In this document: positions 1-9,478 of the stretch, in pieces | Numbering within the stretch: position 1 is the first letter of the stretch | How the letters are laid out: each line of letters begins with the position of its first letter | Source: an uncultured Lachnospiraceae bacterium | GTDB lineage: Bacteria > Bacillota > Clostridia > Lachnospirales > Lachnospiraceae | NCBI GenBank assembly: GCA_900314255.1 | Contig: OMUP01000208.1 | Coordinates: 1 to 47,159, forward strand | Direction: 5' to 3' | DNA: 47,159 nt | The notes under the pieces: generated by a model | The model's input: the letters and a program-made list of their open reading frames with translations, nothing else | Told to the model about the DNA's origin: nothing | Database searches by the model: none | Made by a program: the position numbers and the translations under genes

Positions 1-2
1 CG

Positions 3-902
3 TTCGGCAAGAGCCTGAAAAAGCACAAATGGCTGTACGTCATGCTGATTCCGGGACTTCTGTATTTTATCTTGTTCCGGTATGTGCCGATGGGCGGACT
101 GGTTATCGCATTCAAGGATTATTCACCGTTCCTCGGACTGTGGAAGAGCCCGTGGGTAGGCTTCAAGAACTTTACGGATTTCTTCATGACATCCGGTGAC
201 TTCGGAAGACTGCTGCGGAACACGCTTGGTATTTCCTTGCTGCAGCTCGCACTGCAGTTCCCGGCACCGATCATTCTGGCGCTGCTGCTCAACGAAATCC
301 GTCATCAGTGGTACAAGCGGACGATTCAGACATTTGTCTACATTCCGCATTTTGTATCGTGGGTTATCGTAGCATCGCTCACCTATCAGCTGTTCAACAG
401 CAGCGATGGTCTTCTGACACAGCTGATTCAGTCATACGGCGGCACGGCACCGAGAATTCTTGAATCTTCAAGTACTTTCTGGGGCCTTATCGTAGGACAG
501 GATATCTGGAAAGAGACCGGATACGGCACAATCATCTATCTCGCAGCACTGTCAGGCGTTGATCAGGAAATGTATGAGGCAGCCCGTGTGGACGGCGCAG
601 GAAGATGGCAGATGATGTGGCACATCACACTGCCGGCGATCAAGAGCGTTGTCATCATCATGCTGATTCTCCGTGTCGGGTCCATCCTGAACACAGGATA
701 CGAACAGATCTTCCTGATGAGAAATGATCTGAATATTGCGACATCGGAAGTGTTTGATACATACATCTACACCCGAGGTATCGTGCAAGGACAGTATTCG
801 TACACGACGGCGGCTGGTATGTTCAAATCGATCGTCGGTATGATCATGGTACTTGGTGCGAACCGGGTTGCCAAGGCAGCTGGCGAAAGCGGAATTTATT
901 AA
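3..902 (+). CDS. Sugar ABC transporter permease, LplB/YteP type (5' end cut off)
   Basis: Inner-membrane subunit of a carbohydrate ABC importer of the LplB/YteP type. The reading frame is open from the first bases of the window, before the first in-frame ATG at 42. The codons before that ATG read FGKSLKKHKWLYVM, the usual cytoplasmic lead-in of this family, so the true start lies upstream of the window. Several hydrophobic segments are visible. The EAA loop that contacts the ATPase is seen as YEAARVDGAGRWQMMWHITLP, and the protein ends in the typical LGANRVAKAAGESGIY tail. The next permease starts 22 bp downstream and the binding protein follows, so this is the first visible gene of an importer operon. 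The downstream lyases suggest RG-I oligosaccharides as substrate; that is inference. Confidence 0.93.
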   Translation, partial: FGKSLKKHKWLYVMLIPGLLYFILFRYVPMGGLVIAFKDYSPFLGLWKSPWVGFKNFTDFFMTSGDFGRLLRNTLGISLLQLALQFPAPIILALLLNEIRHQWYKRTIQTFVYIPHFVSWVIVASLTYQLFNSSDGLLTQLIQSYGGTAPRILESSSTFWGLIVGQDIWKETGYGTIIYLAALSGVDQEMYEAARVDGAGRWQMMWHITLPAIKSVVIIMLILRVGSILNTGYEQIFLMRNDLNIATSEVFDTYIYTRGIVQGQYSYTTAAGMFKSIVGMIMVLGANRVAKAAGESGIY

Positions 903-924
903 AGAAGGGAGGAATGATTCTGAT

Positions 925-1830
925 ATGTCGAAACTGAAACGAGACAGCCATGGCATCAAAATGAGCGTCGGATACCGTGTCGCTGATATCATCATTTATA
1001 CGCTGATGGGTCTCATCGGACTGATCACCGTTCTTCCTTTCCTGTACATTGTTGCCGGATCCTTTGCAACCGATAAGGAACTGACGGAGCGTGCATTCTT
1101 CATCATCCCGAGAGTATGGTCACTGAACGCGTACACGTATGCAGTCAGGACGGCGAATATTCTGGCAGGTCTCTGGAACTCCATCAAACTTACCGTCCTC
1201 GGAACAGTTGTTTCGATGCTGCTTTCTACAACCTTTGCCTATCCGCTTTCCAAAACCTATCTGAAGGGCCGGAATTTCATCCTGAATCTGGTCATCGTGA
1301 CGATGGTGTTCTCCGGCGGTATGATTCCGACCTTCATGGTCATCAAGGCATATGGCCTGTACGATACGTACTGGGCTCTGGTTCTGATCGGCGCGATCAG
1401 TCCGTTCAATATGATCATCATCAAGAACTTCTTCCAGGAAATGCCGGTTGAGCTCGAGGAAGCAGCTTATATCGACGGTGCAAGTGAAATTAAGACTTTC
1501 TGGAAGATTGTCCTTCCGCTTTCCAAACCGGTTATCGCTTCTATTTCCCTGTTTTACGCAGTCGGATACTGGAACGACTACTTCAATGCCATGATTTATC
1601 TGTCGGATACGAAGAAGTTCACGGTACAGATTATGCTGCGCAACATCGTACTGCAGGCATCTCAGATCAATGAGGCAAATCTGGATTTCTATGACGCCAA
1701 TGGCGCTCCGCCGGACAAGGCCGTGAAAATGGCAACAACAGTCATAGCAACAGTACCGATTCTGATTGTGTATCCGTTCGTACAGAAATTTTTCACCAAA
1801 GGTGTAATGGTCGGTGCGGTAAAGGGATGA
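925..1830 (+). CDS. Sugar ABC transporter permease, LplC/YtcP type
   Basis: Second membrane subunit of the importer, 301 residues. I place the start at ATG 925, behind GGGAGG at 907-912. An in-frame start at 853 exists but lies deep inside the previous permease and has no ribosome binding site. Six hydrophobic segments are apparent. The EAA loop reads EEAAYIDGASEIKTFWKI followed by VLPLSKP, and the C-terminus FFTKGVMVGAVKG is characteristic of LplC/YtcP proteins. It should form a heterodimer with the preceding permease. No ATP-binding subunit is encoded nearby; in Bacillus subtilis such importers share the MsmX ATPase, and a similar distant ATPase is likely here. Confidence 0.95.
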   Translation: MSKLKRDSHGIKMSVGYRVADIIIYTLMGLIGLITVLPFLYIVAGSFATDKELTERAFFIIPRVWSLNAYTYAVRTANILAGLWNSIKLTVLGTVVSMLLSTTFAYPLSKTYLKGRNFILNLVIVTMVFSGGMIPTFMVIKAYGLYDTYWALVLIGAISPFNMIIIKNFFQEMPVELEEAAYIDGASEIKTFWKIVLPLSKPVIASISLFYAVGYWNDYFNAMIYLSDTKKFTVQIMLRNIVLQASQINEANLDFYDANGAPPDKAVKMATTVIATVPILIVYPFVQKFFTKGVMVGAVKG

Positions 1831-1882
1831 ATACCGCAGGACTTAAGAAAAAAGAGAATTATCAAAAGGAGGAATCAAAGAT

Positions 1883-3499
1883 ATGAAAACAATGATCAGA
1901 CGCGCAGCTGCTTCTCTGGCAGCTGGTGTCATCGCAGCCGGCACACTGGCAGGCTGCGGAAGCAGCAGCGGAAGCACGACAACAAGTGCAGCTGCCACCA
2001 CGTCCGGTGCAGCAGCATCGACGACAAAGGCAGGGGAGACCACAAAGGCTTCATCCGGTGAGCGTCCGACGGTGACATTCAGCACCATCGATTTCAATGC
2101 CGGCGCATCCAACACCGGTGACAATGCCGAATCGACTCTGAATATGATCAAGGATTACACCAACACCGATATTCAGATTCAGTGGATTCCGACGGATACG
2201 CTTGACGAGAAAAACTCGCTGGCTATGCAGTCCCCGGATACAATGCCGATGATCATGACCTGGAACGGTGCTGTAACCGGCAACGTTGTTACATGGGCAA
2301 AGCAGGGCGCTTTCGTTGATGTGGCACCGTACCTGAAAGATTCTACAAAGTATCCGAACCTTTCCAAGCAGAATGCACAGGTTGCCAAGTCACTGAGCGT
2401 AAACGGCAAGCAGTTCGGCATCTACCGCGCACGTGTCATCGGCCGGTACGGCCTGAGCTACCGCAAAGACTGGGCAGAAAAGCTTGGTCTGTCTGAGCCG
2501 AAGACAATTGATGATGTTGAGGCAATGCTGAAGGCATTTACCGAGGATGATCCGGATGGAGACGGCCAGAACGATACAGTCGGAATGGAGATGACATCCT
2601 ACACGGGACCGTTCGACATCATGCAGACGTGGTTCGGATGCGGAAACGGCTGGGCTGAAAAAGACGGAAAGCTGATCCCGGTATGGCAGCAGGACGAGTA
2701 CTTCACTGCACTTGACTGGTTCAAGAAGATTTATGATGCCGGCTATATGCCGTCTGACTGGGCTACCCGTCAGACAGACTCCTGGTCGGATGGCTGCAAG
2801 AAGGGACAGAACGGTGTTTACATCGATGTTCTTGACGGCGCAACCCGTATCACCGACTACTTCCAGAAGAATGATGTGAAGTCGGTTACCAATCCGGATG
2901 AGACCGCATCCATGAACCTCGTCGGCACGATCAACGGCAAGACGATGGCAACATCCGGCTACAACGGCTACTTCACACTGTCTGCAAAGACATGTGATAC
3001 TCCGGAGAAGGTCGAGGCTGCGCTTCACTTCCTGGACAAGATGTGCGATGAAGACATGATGGTTCTCGCTCAGTATGGCGTTGAGGGCATCAACTATCAC
3101 ATGGAAGACGGCAACATCGTACAGGATGACCTGGCCGACAAGTCTCTTTCCGCAAACCACAATGGTCTGAACCAGCTCGTTCCGTACATTCCGTACACCG
3201 AGCCGCAGAACAAGACTCTGAAGAAGACAGAGCAGAAGCAGCTTGAGACGAAGGTTATTGCGGAAAACAATGATGTTGCAATCATGAATCCGGCACTTCC
3301 GTACCTGAACACCTCGGCTACCTATGCTGCGAACGGCGGCCAGCTGGACAAGGACATCTCGGCAGCCCGTACCCAGTATATCTGCGGTGAAATCGACAGA
3401 GATGGCCTGAATGCGGCAATTCAGAGTGCGATGGACAAGGGATACTCCAAGATCATTGACGAAGTGAACGAAGCATACAAGGCTGATACATCGAAATAA
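1883..3499 (+). CDS. Extracellular solute-binding lipoprotein, LplA/YtcQ type
   Basis: Substrate-binding lipoprotein of the importer, 538 residues. The start at 1883 follows AAAGGAGG with good spacing. The signal peptide has an RR pair, a short hydrophobic stretch and the lipobox LAGC, giving a lipidated Cys25. A low-complexity Ser/Thr/Ala/Gly linker (residues about 26-55) follows. The length matches the large LplA/YtcQ class rather than the roughly 420-residue MalE-like class. A DPDGDGQND stretch near residue 223 looks like a calcium-binding loop. It probably delivers RG-I oligosaccharides to the two upstream permeases. The hairpin after the stop may raise its transcript level relative to the downstream enzymes. 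Confidence 0.95.
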   Translation: MKTMIRRAAASLAAGVIAAGTLAGCGSSSGSTTTSAAATTSGAAASTTKAGETTKASSGERPTVTFSTIDFNAGASNTGDNAESTLNMIKDYTNTDIQIQWIPTDTLDEKNSLAMQSPDTMPMIMTWNGAVTGNVVTWAKQGAFVDVAPYLKDSTKYPNLSKQNAQVAKSLSVNGKQFGIYRARVIGRYGLSYRKDWAEKLGLSEPKTIDDVEAMLKAFTEDDPDGDGQNDTVGMEMTSYTGPFDIMQTWFGCGNGWAEKDGKLIPVWQQDEYFTALDWFKKIYDAGYMPSDWATRQTDSWSDGCKKGQNGVYIDVLDGATRITDYFQKNDVKSVTNPDETASMNLVGTINGKTMATSGYNGYFTLSAKTCDTPEKVEAALHFLDKMCDEDMMVLAQYGVEGINYHMEDGNIVQDDLADKSLSANHNGLNQLVPYIPYTEPQNKTLKKTEQKQLETKVIAENNDVAIMNPALPYLNTSATYAANGGQLDKDISAARTQYICGEIDRDGLNAAIQSAMDKGYSKIIDEVNEAYKADTSK

Positions 3500-3535
3500 T
3501 CCGGTCACATATGTAAGGGACTGGTGTCAGACAAA

Positions 3536-3582
3536 GGCGGGCAGTGGAAGGAAAGCGGAAACTGCCTGCCTTGTTCTGTTTT
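3536..3582 (+). terminator. Intercistronic stem-loop after the binding-protein gene
   Basis: GGCGGGCAGT at 3536-3545 pairs with ACTGCCTGCC at 3561-3570, with one G-T pair, and is followed by the T-rich TTGTTCTGTTTT. The U tract is interrupted, so this is probably a partial terminator or a 3'-protecting hairpin within the operon rather than a full stop. Confidence 0.7.
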
Positions 3583-3624
3583 ACGGAGGACGGCGGATAA
3601 AGAGCCGTTCCAACGGAGGAGAAA

Positions 3625-6360
3625 ATGCAAGAAACAGAGATGATCCTGCACCGTCTGCCCGGGCGGGCGGCGACTGGTTTCACGACATTTGGCAGCTGTT
3701 TTGTGCGCGGAAGTGTTAAGGCAGAGAAGTTGCACTGGCACCTCACCGGCATGGATGGGGATGTTCCTGTTCAGTCCCGGATCACAGCGTACTGGCCTGA
3801 CGGCTCTGTGAAATGGGCGGCTCACACAGCCGATGCCGGACGCATGGGGAGTGAAGTGAAGCTGACGGCGGTGAACGGGGATGACAGCGGCGCCGAAAAC
3901 GGGAAAAGCTGTAAAGTGACGCAGACACCTGAGGCGATTGATGTCACAGCCGGGAGTACACAGGTGCGTGTGTACAGGCAGGGAACTACGATCTTTTCGG
4001 ATCTGTATACGCAAGGACGCCTGACAGCCTGTGATGCAAAGCTGATTCTGCTGCTGGAGCACAGGACAGGCAGTGCGTCCTTTGAGAAGGAGACAGGTAC
4101 ACCGTCTGGTACCCAGACCGAAGAGCGGATCGGACGCATTCATGATGCGGAGGTCATCGAAAAGGGTCCTCTGTGCGTGGTCGTGAAAATCACCGGATCG
4201 CACGCCGGAGAAGTCCGCAAAGACATAAGTGAACTTCCGGTATCCGGTGATGTGGCGCAGAAACGTACCGGAAGTACCAGCCGTGAGGATGAGCTGATAC
4301 CATTTGCCCTGTATATGCAGATTTACCGGGACTGCCCGAAGCTGATGTTTTCGTATTCATTCGGGTACGACGGGGATGAAAAGAAGGATTTTCTGAAGGG
4401 GGTCGGACTGTCGGTGCGCTTCCCGCTTTCGGGGGCGCTGTACAACCGCCACATCCGCGTGCTGACGGATCACGGCAGTTTTCATGAAGCCAGTCAGATG
4501 ATGCTGACCTGGCGCCCGCGGATTTCAAAGAGTGTGTATTATCACCAGATGCAGGGGGAATTTCTGGATCCGGATCCTGAAGCGGAGGAGGGAAAGAAAG
4601 TCCTGGAGGCGGCGGGGGAGATGCCGTCCTGGGATGAGTATCTTTTGTGGCAGGACAGTCCCGATCACTTTCAGATCAGCAAGAAGACGGGAAAGCGGGA
4701 TGTGTGCCAGATCACCGGCCTGCACGGCCACAGAAGCGACGGAATCCTGGCTGTCGGGGGTGAAAATGGGGGACTGATCTGCGGCGTCAAGGATTTCTGG
4801 CAGAGGTATCCGTCGGCCGTGCGCGTGACGGGGCTGACAGGCGGCACGGGGACGATGCAGCTGTGGTTCTGGCCGCCGATTTCGCCGGCATTTGATTTCC
4901 GCCATTATGAAGATACCGGGTATTCCCAGACGTATTACGAAGGATTTGATGTCTGCGGAGCAAGTGCGTACGGCATCGCGTCTACCTGCGAATTTTCGCT
5001 TTCTGGTTTTACAGGACAGATTCCGCGTGAAGACAACCTCAGGCAGTTTGACAGCGAGGTACAGAAGAAAGCGCTGTATATGGCATCACCCGAGTATTAT
5101 CACAGTCTTCACGCTTTTGGGTACTGGAGCCTTCCGCGCCGCAGCACGCCGGCTGAGGCATTTCTGGAAGATCAGCTCGAGAGGGCTGTGAATTTCTATC
5201 TGCGCGAGCAGGATGAGCGGAAGTGGTACGGGATGTTTGATTACGGTGATTTCATGCACACGTATGATCCCGAGCGTCATATCTGGCGGTACGATATGGG
5301 CGGATATGCCTGGCAGAACACGGAGCTGGTTCCGACATACTGGCTCTGGTACGAGTTCCTGCGCACACAGCGCACGGATGTGTTTGAGATGGCAGCGGCC
5401 ATGACACGGCACTGTTCGGAGGTTGACATCTACCATTTCGGGCCGCTTAAGGGACTTGGATCCCGCCACAATGTCCGTCACTGGGGCTGCCCGTGCAAGG
5501 AGGCGCGCATTGCCATGGCAGGGCATGACCGCTTTGCTTATTATCTGACCGGAGACTTCCGGCTCGCAGATGTGATGGATGAACTTTCCGACGCACAGGA
5601 CGCGCTGCTTGTAGAAGATCCGCTCCGGTTCTTCACAGACAAATCGAAGATGAGTGCGCCGACCCATGCCAGAAGCGGGCCGGACTGGTCTTCACTTGTC
5701 AGCGACTGGATGAGTGCCTGGGAGCGCCGGAACGATGAAAAGTTTAAGGAACGGATTCTGACCGGCATAGCTGATCTGAAAGCCATGTCTCACGGCCTGC
5801 TCTCCGGACCGGATTTTGAATTTGATCCGAAGTCCTGTCATCTCGTCTGGAAAGGCGACCGAAAGACCGGCGGCAGTCATCTGATGATCTGTCAGGGCGC
5901 ATCGCAGACGTGGCTGGAGCTGACCGATCTGCTGGACGATCCGGAGTGGACCCGGATGCTGGCGGAACTCGGGGCGTTCTATCCACTCCCGAATGACGTT
6001 CAGAACAAAATGACGGATGGTGCCATCGGGCAGCGCCAGTTCACGTATCCGTTTATGGCGGCGGGGCTGATGGCATTTGCCGCGAAGTATTACGGCGACC
6101 GGAAACTGGGTGAAAAGGTCTGGCAGATTCTGCTGGGTGCCCTGCCGGATGAAGTGCAGGATGTATATCTGCGCGTCCGCCCGAGAATAAACAAAGGGAA
6201 CCGGGAAGTGCTGTTTGAAATACCGGGCGTTACGACCAATGTATTCTCCCAGTGGTGCCTGAATACAATTGTGGCGCTGGATTTTATCCGGGACTGTCTG
6301 CCGGATCGCTTTGATATTCCTGAGGATGAGATGGCCGTGGCATACCGGAAAAAAGACTAA
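3625..6360 (+). CDS. PcRGLX/YetA-like exo-rhamnogalacturonan lyase family protein (PL26-like)
   Basis: A 911-residue protein resembling the PcRGLX/YetA family (RIFT-barrel N-terminus, central alpha/alpha toroid, C-terminal beta domain). Characterised PL26 members are exo-acting lyases that release an unsaturated galacturonosyl-rhamnose unit from RG-I. The N-terminal motif WPDGSVKWAAHT is typical of the RIFT-barrel module. The central region (about residues 480-830) is rich in Trp, Tyr and His, for example KWYGMFDYGDFMHTYDPERH and RHNVRHWGCPCKEAR, as expected for a sugar-binding toroid. There is no signal peptide, so it should be cytoplasmic. The start follows CGGAGGAG. In B. subtilis yetA sits with the lplABC transporter genes, the same grouping as here. 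The family call rests on recalled similarity, and activity is inferred. Confidence 0.82.
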   Translation: MQETEMILHRLPGRAATGFTTFGSCFVRGSVKAEKLHWHLTGMDGDVPVQSRITAYWPDGSVKWAAHTADAGRMGSEVKLTAVNGDDSGAENGKSCKVTQTPEAIDVTAGSTQVRVYRQGTTIFSDLYTQGRLTACDAKLILLLEHRTGSASFEKETGTPSGTQTEERIGRIHDAEVIEKGPLCVVVKITGSHAGEVRKDISELPVSGDVAQKRTGSTSREDELIPFALYMQIYRDCPKLMFSYSFGYDGDEKKDFLKGVGLSVRFPLSGALYNRHIRVLTDHGSFHEASQMMLTWRPRISKSVYYHQMQGEFLDPDPEAEEGKKVLEAAGEMPSWDEYLLWQDSPDHFQISKKTGKRDVCQITGLHGHRSDGILAVGGENGGLICGVKDFWQRYPSAVRVTGLTGGTGTMQLWFWPPISPAFDFRHYEDTGYSQTYYEGFDVCGASAYGIASTCEFSLSGFTGQIPREDNLRQFDSEVQKKALYMASPEYYHSLHAFGYWSLPRRSTPAEAFLEDQLERAVNFYLREQDERKWYGMFDYGDFMHTYDPERHIWRYDMGGYAWQNTELVPTYWLWYEFLRTQRTDVFEMAAAMTRHCSEVDIYHFGPLKGLGSRHNVRHWGCPCKEARIAMAGHDRFAYYLTGDFRLADVMDELSDAQDALLVEDPLRFFTDKSKMSAPTHARSGPDWSSLVSDWMSAWERRNDEKFKERILTGIADLKAMSHGLLSGPDFEFDPKSCHLVWKGDRKTGGSHLMICQGASQTWLELTDLLDDPEWTRMLAELGAFYPLPNDVQNKMTDGAIGQRQFTYPFMAAGLMAFAAKYYGDRKLGEKVWQILLGALPDEVQDVYLRVRPRINKGNREVLFEIPGVTTNVFSQWCLNTIVALDFIRDCLPDRFDIPEDEMAVAYRKKD

Positions 6361-6374
6361 AGAGGGCGATAAAA

Positions 6375-8606
6375 ATGGAACAGAGAGAAGACATGAACCG
6401 CGGCCTGGTGGCGGTAAATACGGCAAAGGGCATCTTCCTTTCGTGGCGGCTTTTCAGACGCGAGGCAGACGGATACGGTCCGAAAGGGCTCACGGGACCG
6501 GCATTTGCCATATATCGGAACGGTAAGAAGATCGCCGTTGTGAAGCACACGACAAATTTCCTGGATAAGGACGGCAGCCTTAAGGATACCTATCAGGTAG
6601 AACCGGAAGGACAGACGTCAGATCCACAGGCCGGGAAGCGTGCCAGCTGCCGGGCAGACAGGCGCAGTGCACCTGTTCCGGTATGGAAGAGCGGGAAGAA
6701 TTATATCGATGTGCCGGTGAAAAAGCCGGCTGACGGGGTGACTCCGGCGGGAGAGCGCTATACCTACAGCCTCAATGACATGAGTGTGGGCGATGTGAAC
6801 GGCGACGGCGAGTATGAGTACATCGTGAAATGGTACCCGTCCAACGCCAAGGATGTGTCCCAGAAAGGGTGGACCGGGCCGACGTATCTGGACTGCTACA
6901 CGCTTTCCGGCCAGCTTCTGTGGCGGCTGGACATGGGCCCGAATATCCGTTCCGGGGCGCACTACACGCAGTTCATGGTCTATGATTTTAATGGCGACGG
7001 TAAGGCAGAGATGGCTCTTGTCACGGCGCCAGGCACGAAGATGACGAGATTCAGTGCGGACGGCAGCGTGAAAGAGGAGTCTTATATCACCATTCCGGAG
7101 GCTGACAGAAAAAGAAATGTAAGGAATTCAGACCGGTATGCTGCCAGCGCAGAAGAATATCGGGAACATCTGGTTTCGATGTTTCAGACGTGGCCGGAGA
7201 GGCCGGAGGTCGTGTCCGGACAGTGGCCGGGCACGCTCGAGGAATGTTTCGGCATTCCGGTGCGGTATTCATATCCGCTGAGTCGGGCGGACGCAGAGAC
7301 GCTGACTGATTATTTCCTGGATGTGTATGCGCCGTCGCGCAGCCCGAAAAATGAGCTCCGGAAGTTCGAAGGATTTATCTTCCGGGGACCGGAGTATCTG
7401 AGCATGTTTGCAGGGGATGGGCAGGAGCTGGAGACGATTCCGTATCCGTTCCCGAGAGTGGATGACGGACTGGCGTGGGGCGATTATGCGATGAACCGCA
7501 TCGAGCCATGCAACCGTGTGGACCGCTTTCAGGCAGGCGTCGCCTATCTTGACGGACAGCGGCCCTATCTGATTGTCTGCCGCGGCTACTACACGCGCAC
7601 GACGATAGCCGCTTATGATTTCTTCGGCGGACACTTCCGGGAGACATGGAAAGTGGATTCCGGTTTTGTCCCGATGAAAAATCCGTTCAACGACACACCG
7701 CATATCCACATCGGTTCGGATCCGGTGTACGGACGGCTGGCAGGACAGGGAGACCACAGTCTTTCGGTGGCCGACGTGGACGGAGACGGAAAGCAGGAAC
7801 TCATCTACGGGGCTGCCTGCATCGATCACGACGGCAGTCTGCTCTACAGCAGCTGGGGCCGCCTGCCGGATGGTACAGAGGCGAAATTCGGACACGGGGA
7901 TTCTATGCATGTCGCGCACATTGATCCCGACAGACCGGGCTTTCAGATTTTCAACGTATTTGAGGCTGGCAAAGAGGCGCCGTACGGCTATGCGCTCCGC
8001 GACGCAGCCACCGGCGAGGTGATAAGTGACAGCAGCGGCAGGCCGTTCGGCGTATATTGTGAGAAAGACATGGACCGCTGCATGGTGGGCGATATTGACA
8101 GCTCGGAACCGGGGCTTGAATGCTGGTGCGGCGGCGTTGTGTACAACTGCCGCGGAGAGAAGAGGGATATCCCGTTCCCTTCCACCGATCAGGCTATCCG
8201 CTGGGCCGGCGACCTTTCGACACAGCTGATCGGCCCGGCCGACTGGATGGATATGCATGACCGCACCGGTGTGATTTCCGATCCGCAGCACGGCGTGATG
8301 CTGAGACCGGAGGGGACACTTACCAACAATTACACGAAGGGCAATCCCTGTCTTGTTGCCGATCTTTTCGGAGATTTCCGGGAGGAGATTGTGCTGCGGC
8401 TGGCGGACAGCTCGGCATTCCGTATTTACATGAATACGGAGCTCACAGATTTTGAGCTGTACACGCCGATGGATGATACCATGTACCGCACAGGGATTGC
8501 CTGGCAGAACAATGTCTACAATCAGACCAATTACACAAGTTACTATTATGCACATGACTGCGATTTTTCAAAAATACCGCTGGATGATAAGGAGGAAGAA
8601 AGATGA
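6375..8606 (+). CDS. Rhamnogalacturonan lyase, PL11 family (YesW/YesX-like)
   Basis: Predicted PL11 lyase that cleaves the RG-I backbone by beta-elimination. The N-terminus (NRGLVAVNTAKGIFLSWRL, then FAIYRNGKKI) is the diagnostic fibronectin-like start of PL11. Three Asp-rich calcium loops of the beta-propeller are visible: GDVNGDGEYEY, YDFNGDGKAEM and ADVDGDGKQEL. The motifs GVAYLDGQRPYL and CRGYYTRTTIAAYDFF are strongly conserved in the family. There is no signal peptide, unlike secreted YesW, so it is probably intracellular and YesX-like. At 743 residues it is longer than the roughly 610-620 usual for YesW/YesX; the extra sequence lies at about residues 222-331. It starts 14 bp after the preceding gene and overlaps the next by 4 bp. 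Confidence 0.93.
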   Translation: MEQREDMNRGLVAVNTAKGIFLSWRLFRREADGYGPKGLTGPAFAIYRNGKKIAVVKHTTNFLDKDGSLKDTYQVEPEGQTSDPQAGKRASCRADRRSAPVPVWKSGKNYIDVPVKKPADGVTPAGERYTYSLNDMSVGDVNGDGEYEYIVKWYPSNAKDVSQKGWTGPTYLDCYTLSGQLLWRLDMGPNIRSGAHYTQFMVYDFNGDGKAEMALVTAPGTKMTRFSADGSVKEESYITIPEADRKRNVRNSDRYAASAEEYREHLVSMFQTWPERPEVVSGQWPGTLEECFGIPVRYSYPLSRADAETLTDYFLDVYAPSRSPKNELRKFEGFIFRGPEYLSMFAGDGQELETIPYPFPRVDDGLAWGDYAMNRIEPCNRVDRFQAGVAYLDGQRPYLIVCRGYYTRTTIAAYDFFGGHFRETWKVDSGFVPMKNPFNDTPHIHIGSDPVYGRLAGQGDHSLSVADVDGDGKQELIYGAACIDHDGSLLYSSWGRLPDGTEAKFGHGDSMHVAHIDPDRPGFQIFNVFEAGKEAPYGYALRDAATGEVISDSSGRPFGVYCEKDMDRCMVGDIDSSEPGLECWCGGVVYNCRGEKRDIPFPSTDQAIRWAGDLSTQLIGPADWMDMHDRTGVISDPQHGVMLRPEGTLTNNYTKGNPCLVADLFGDFREEIVLRLADSSAFRIYMNTELTDFELYTPMDDTMYRTGIAWQNNVYNQTNYTSYYYAHDCDFSKIPLDDKEEER

Positions 8607-9475
8607 CACCGCAGAAATTCAGAGTGTTTAATCCGATCACACAGGAAATTGAGACGAGAGACACAACACCTCTGAAAGTGATTTATTACTGCTTTCCGGG
8701 CGGGAAGCACAAGGTACTGACCATGAGCTACGACGACGGCCGGAGCCAGGACAGACGTCTTGTGGAGCTGTTTAATGAGTACGGGATCAAGGGTACCTTC
8801 AATATCAACGGAACGCTCACGCAGGATGAGCGGATTCCTTTTGAGGAATTCCGGGAACTGTACAAAGGGCATGAAATCGCCTGCCATACAGCCCAGCATC
8901 CGACCATCCGGCGCAGTCCGAATGAGTCCATTGTGCAGCAGGTCATGGAGGACCGCCGGATCCTGGAGCATGTCATGGGGTATCCGGTGCGGGGCATGGC
9001 ATACCCGAACGGGTCATGTGACAACCGCATTGCCGAACTGATGAAGGCCTGCGGAATTGCATACGGGCGCACGGTAGTTTCCAGCCACAGCTTTGAGATT
9101 CCGGAGAATTTCCTGCTCTGGAATCCGACGGCCCATCACACGGACACAGCACTGCCGGAACTGACCGATGCCTTTGTGAAGCTGTATAAGAAGCAGTACA
9201 CCTACATGTTCTATCTCTGGGGCCACAGCTATGAATTTGACACGAATAACAACTGGAAGGTGATCGAGGACTTCTGCCGGAAAGCCGGAAGAAAAGAAGA
9301 CATCTGGTATGCGACCAACATTCAGATTGTCGATTACATGCAGGCCGTGAGCCGGCTTGAGGTCGGAGTAAACGGGGATTTTGCATATAATCCGAGCGCC
9401 TGCTCCGTGTGGCTTTCGGTAAATGATGATACATTCATCGAATGCAGACCTGGCGAGATCACGCCTCTGGCGTAA
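8603..9475 (+). CDS. Polysaccharide deacetylase-like protein (NodB/CE4 fold)
   Basis: A 290-residue NodB-homology protein. Motif 1 is TMSYDDG (residues 40-46) with the catalytic-base and metal-ligand Asp pair. Motif 2 is CHTAQHP (94-100), giving the two metal-binding His. A motif-3-like RGMAYPNG follows, so the metal site appears intact. There is no signal peptide or membrane segment, whereas most CE4 peptidoglycan or chitin deacetylases are exported. The ATGA overlap with the PL11 gene and the AAGGAGG upstream indicate translational coupling. RG-I galacturonate is commonly O-acetylated, so the likely job is removal of acetyl groups from imported oligosaccharides; that substrate is an inference from neighbours. 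Confidence 0.88.
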   Translation: MTPQKFRVFNPITQEIETRDTTPLKVIYYCFPGGKHKVLTMSYDDGRSQDRRLVELFNEYGIKGTFNINGTLTQDERIPFEEFRELYKGHEIACHTAQHPTIRRSPNESIVQQVMEDRRILEHVMGYPVRGMAYPNGSCDNRIAELMKACGIAYGRTVVSSHSFEIPENFLLWNPTAHHTDTALPELTDAFVKLYKKQYTYMFYLWGHSYEFDTNNNWKVIEDFCRKAGRKEDIWYATNIQIVDYMQAVSRLEVGVNGDFAYNPSACSVWLSVNDDTFIECRPGEITPLA

Positions 9476-9478
9476 AGG

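Noticed and set aside
853-924. Earlier start for the second permease
   Set aside because: Overlaps the first permease by 50 bp and has no ribosome binding site; ATG 925 has GGGAGG.
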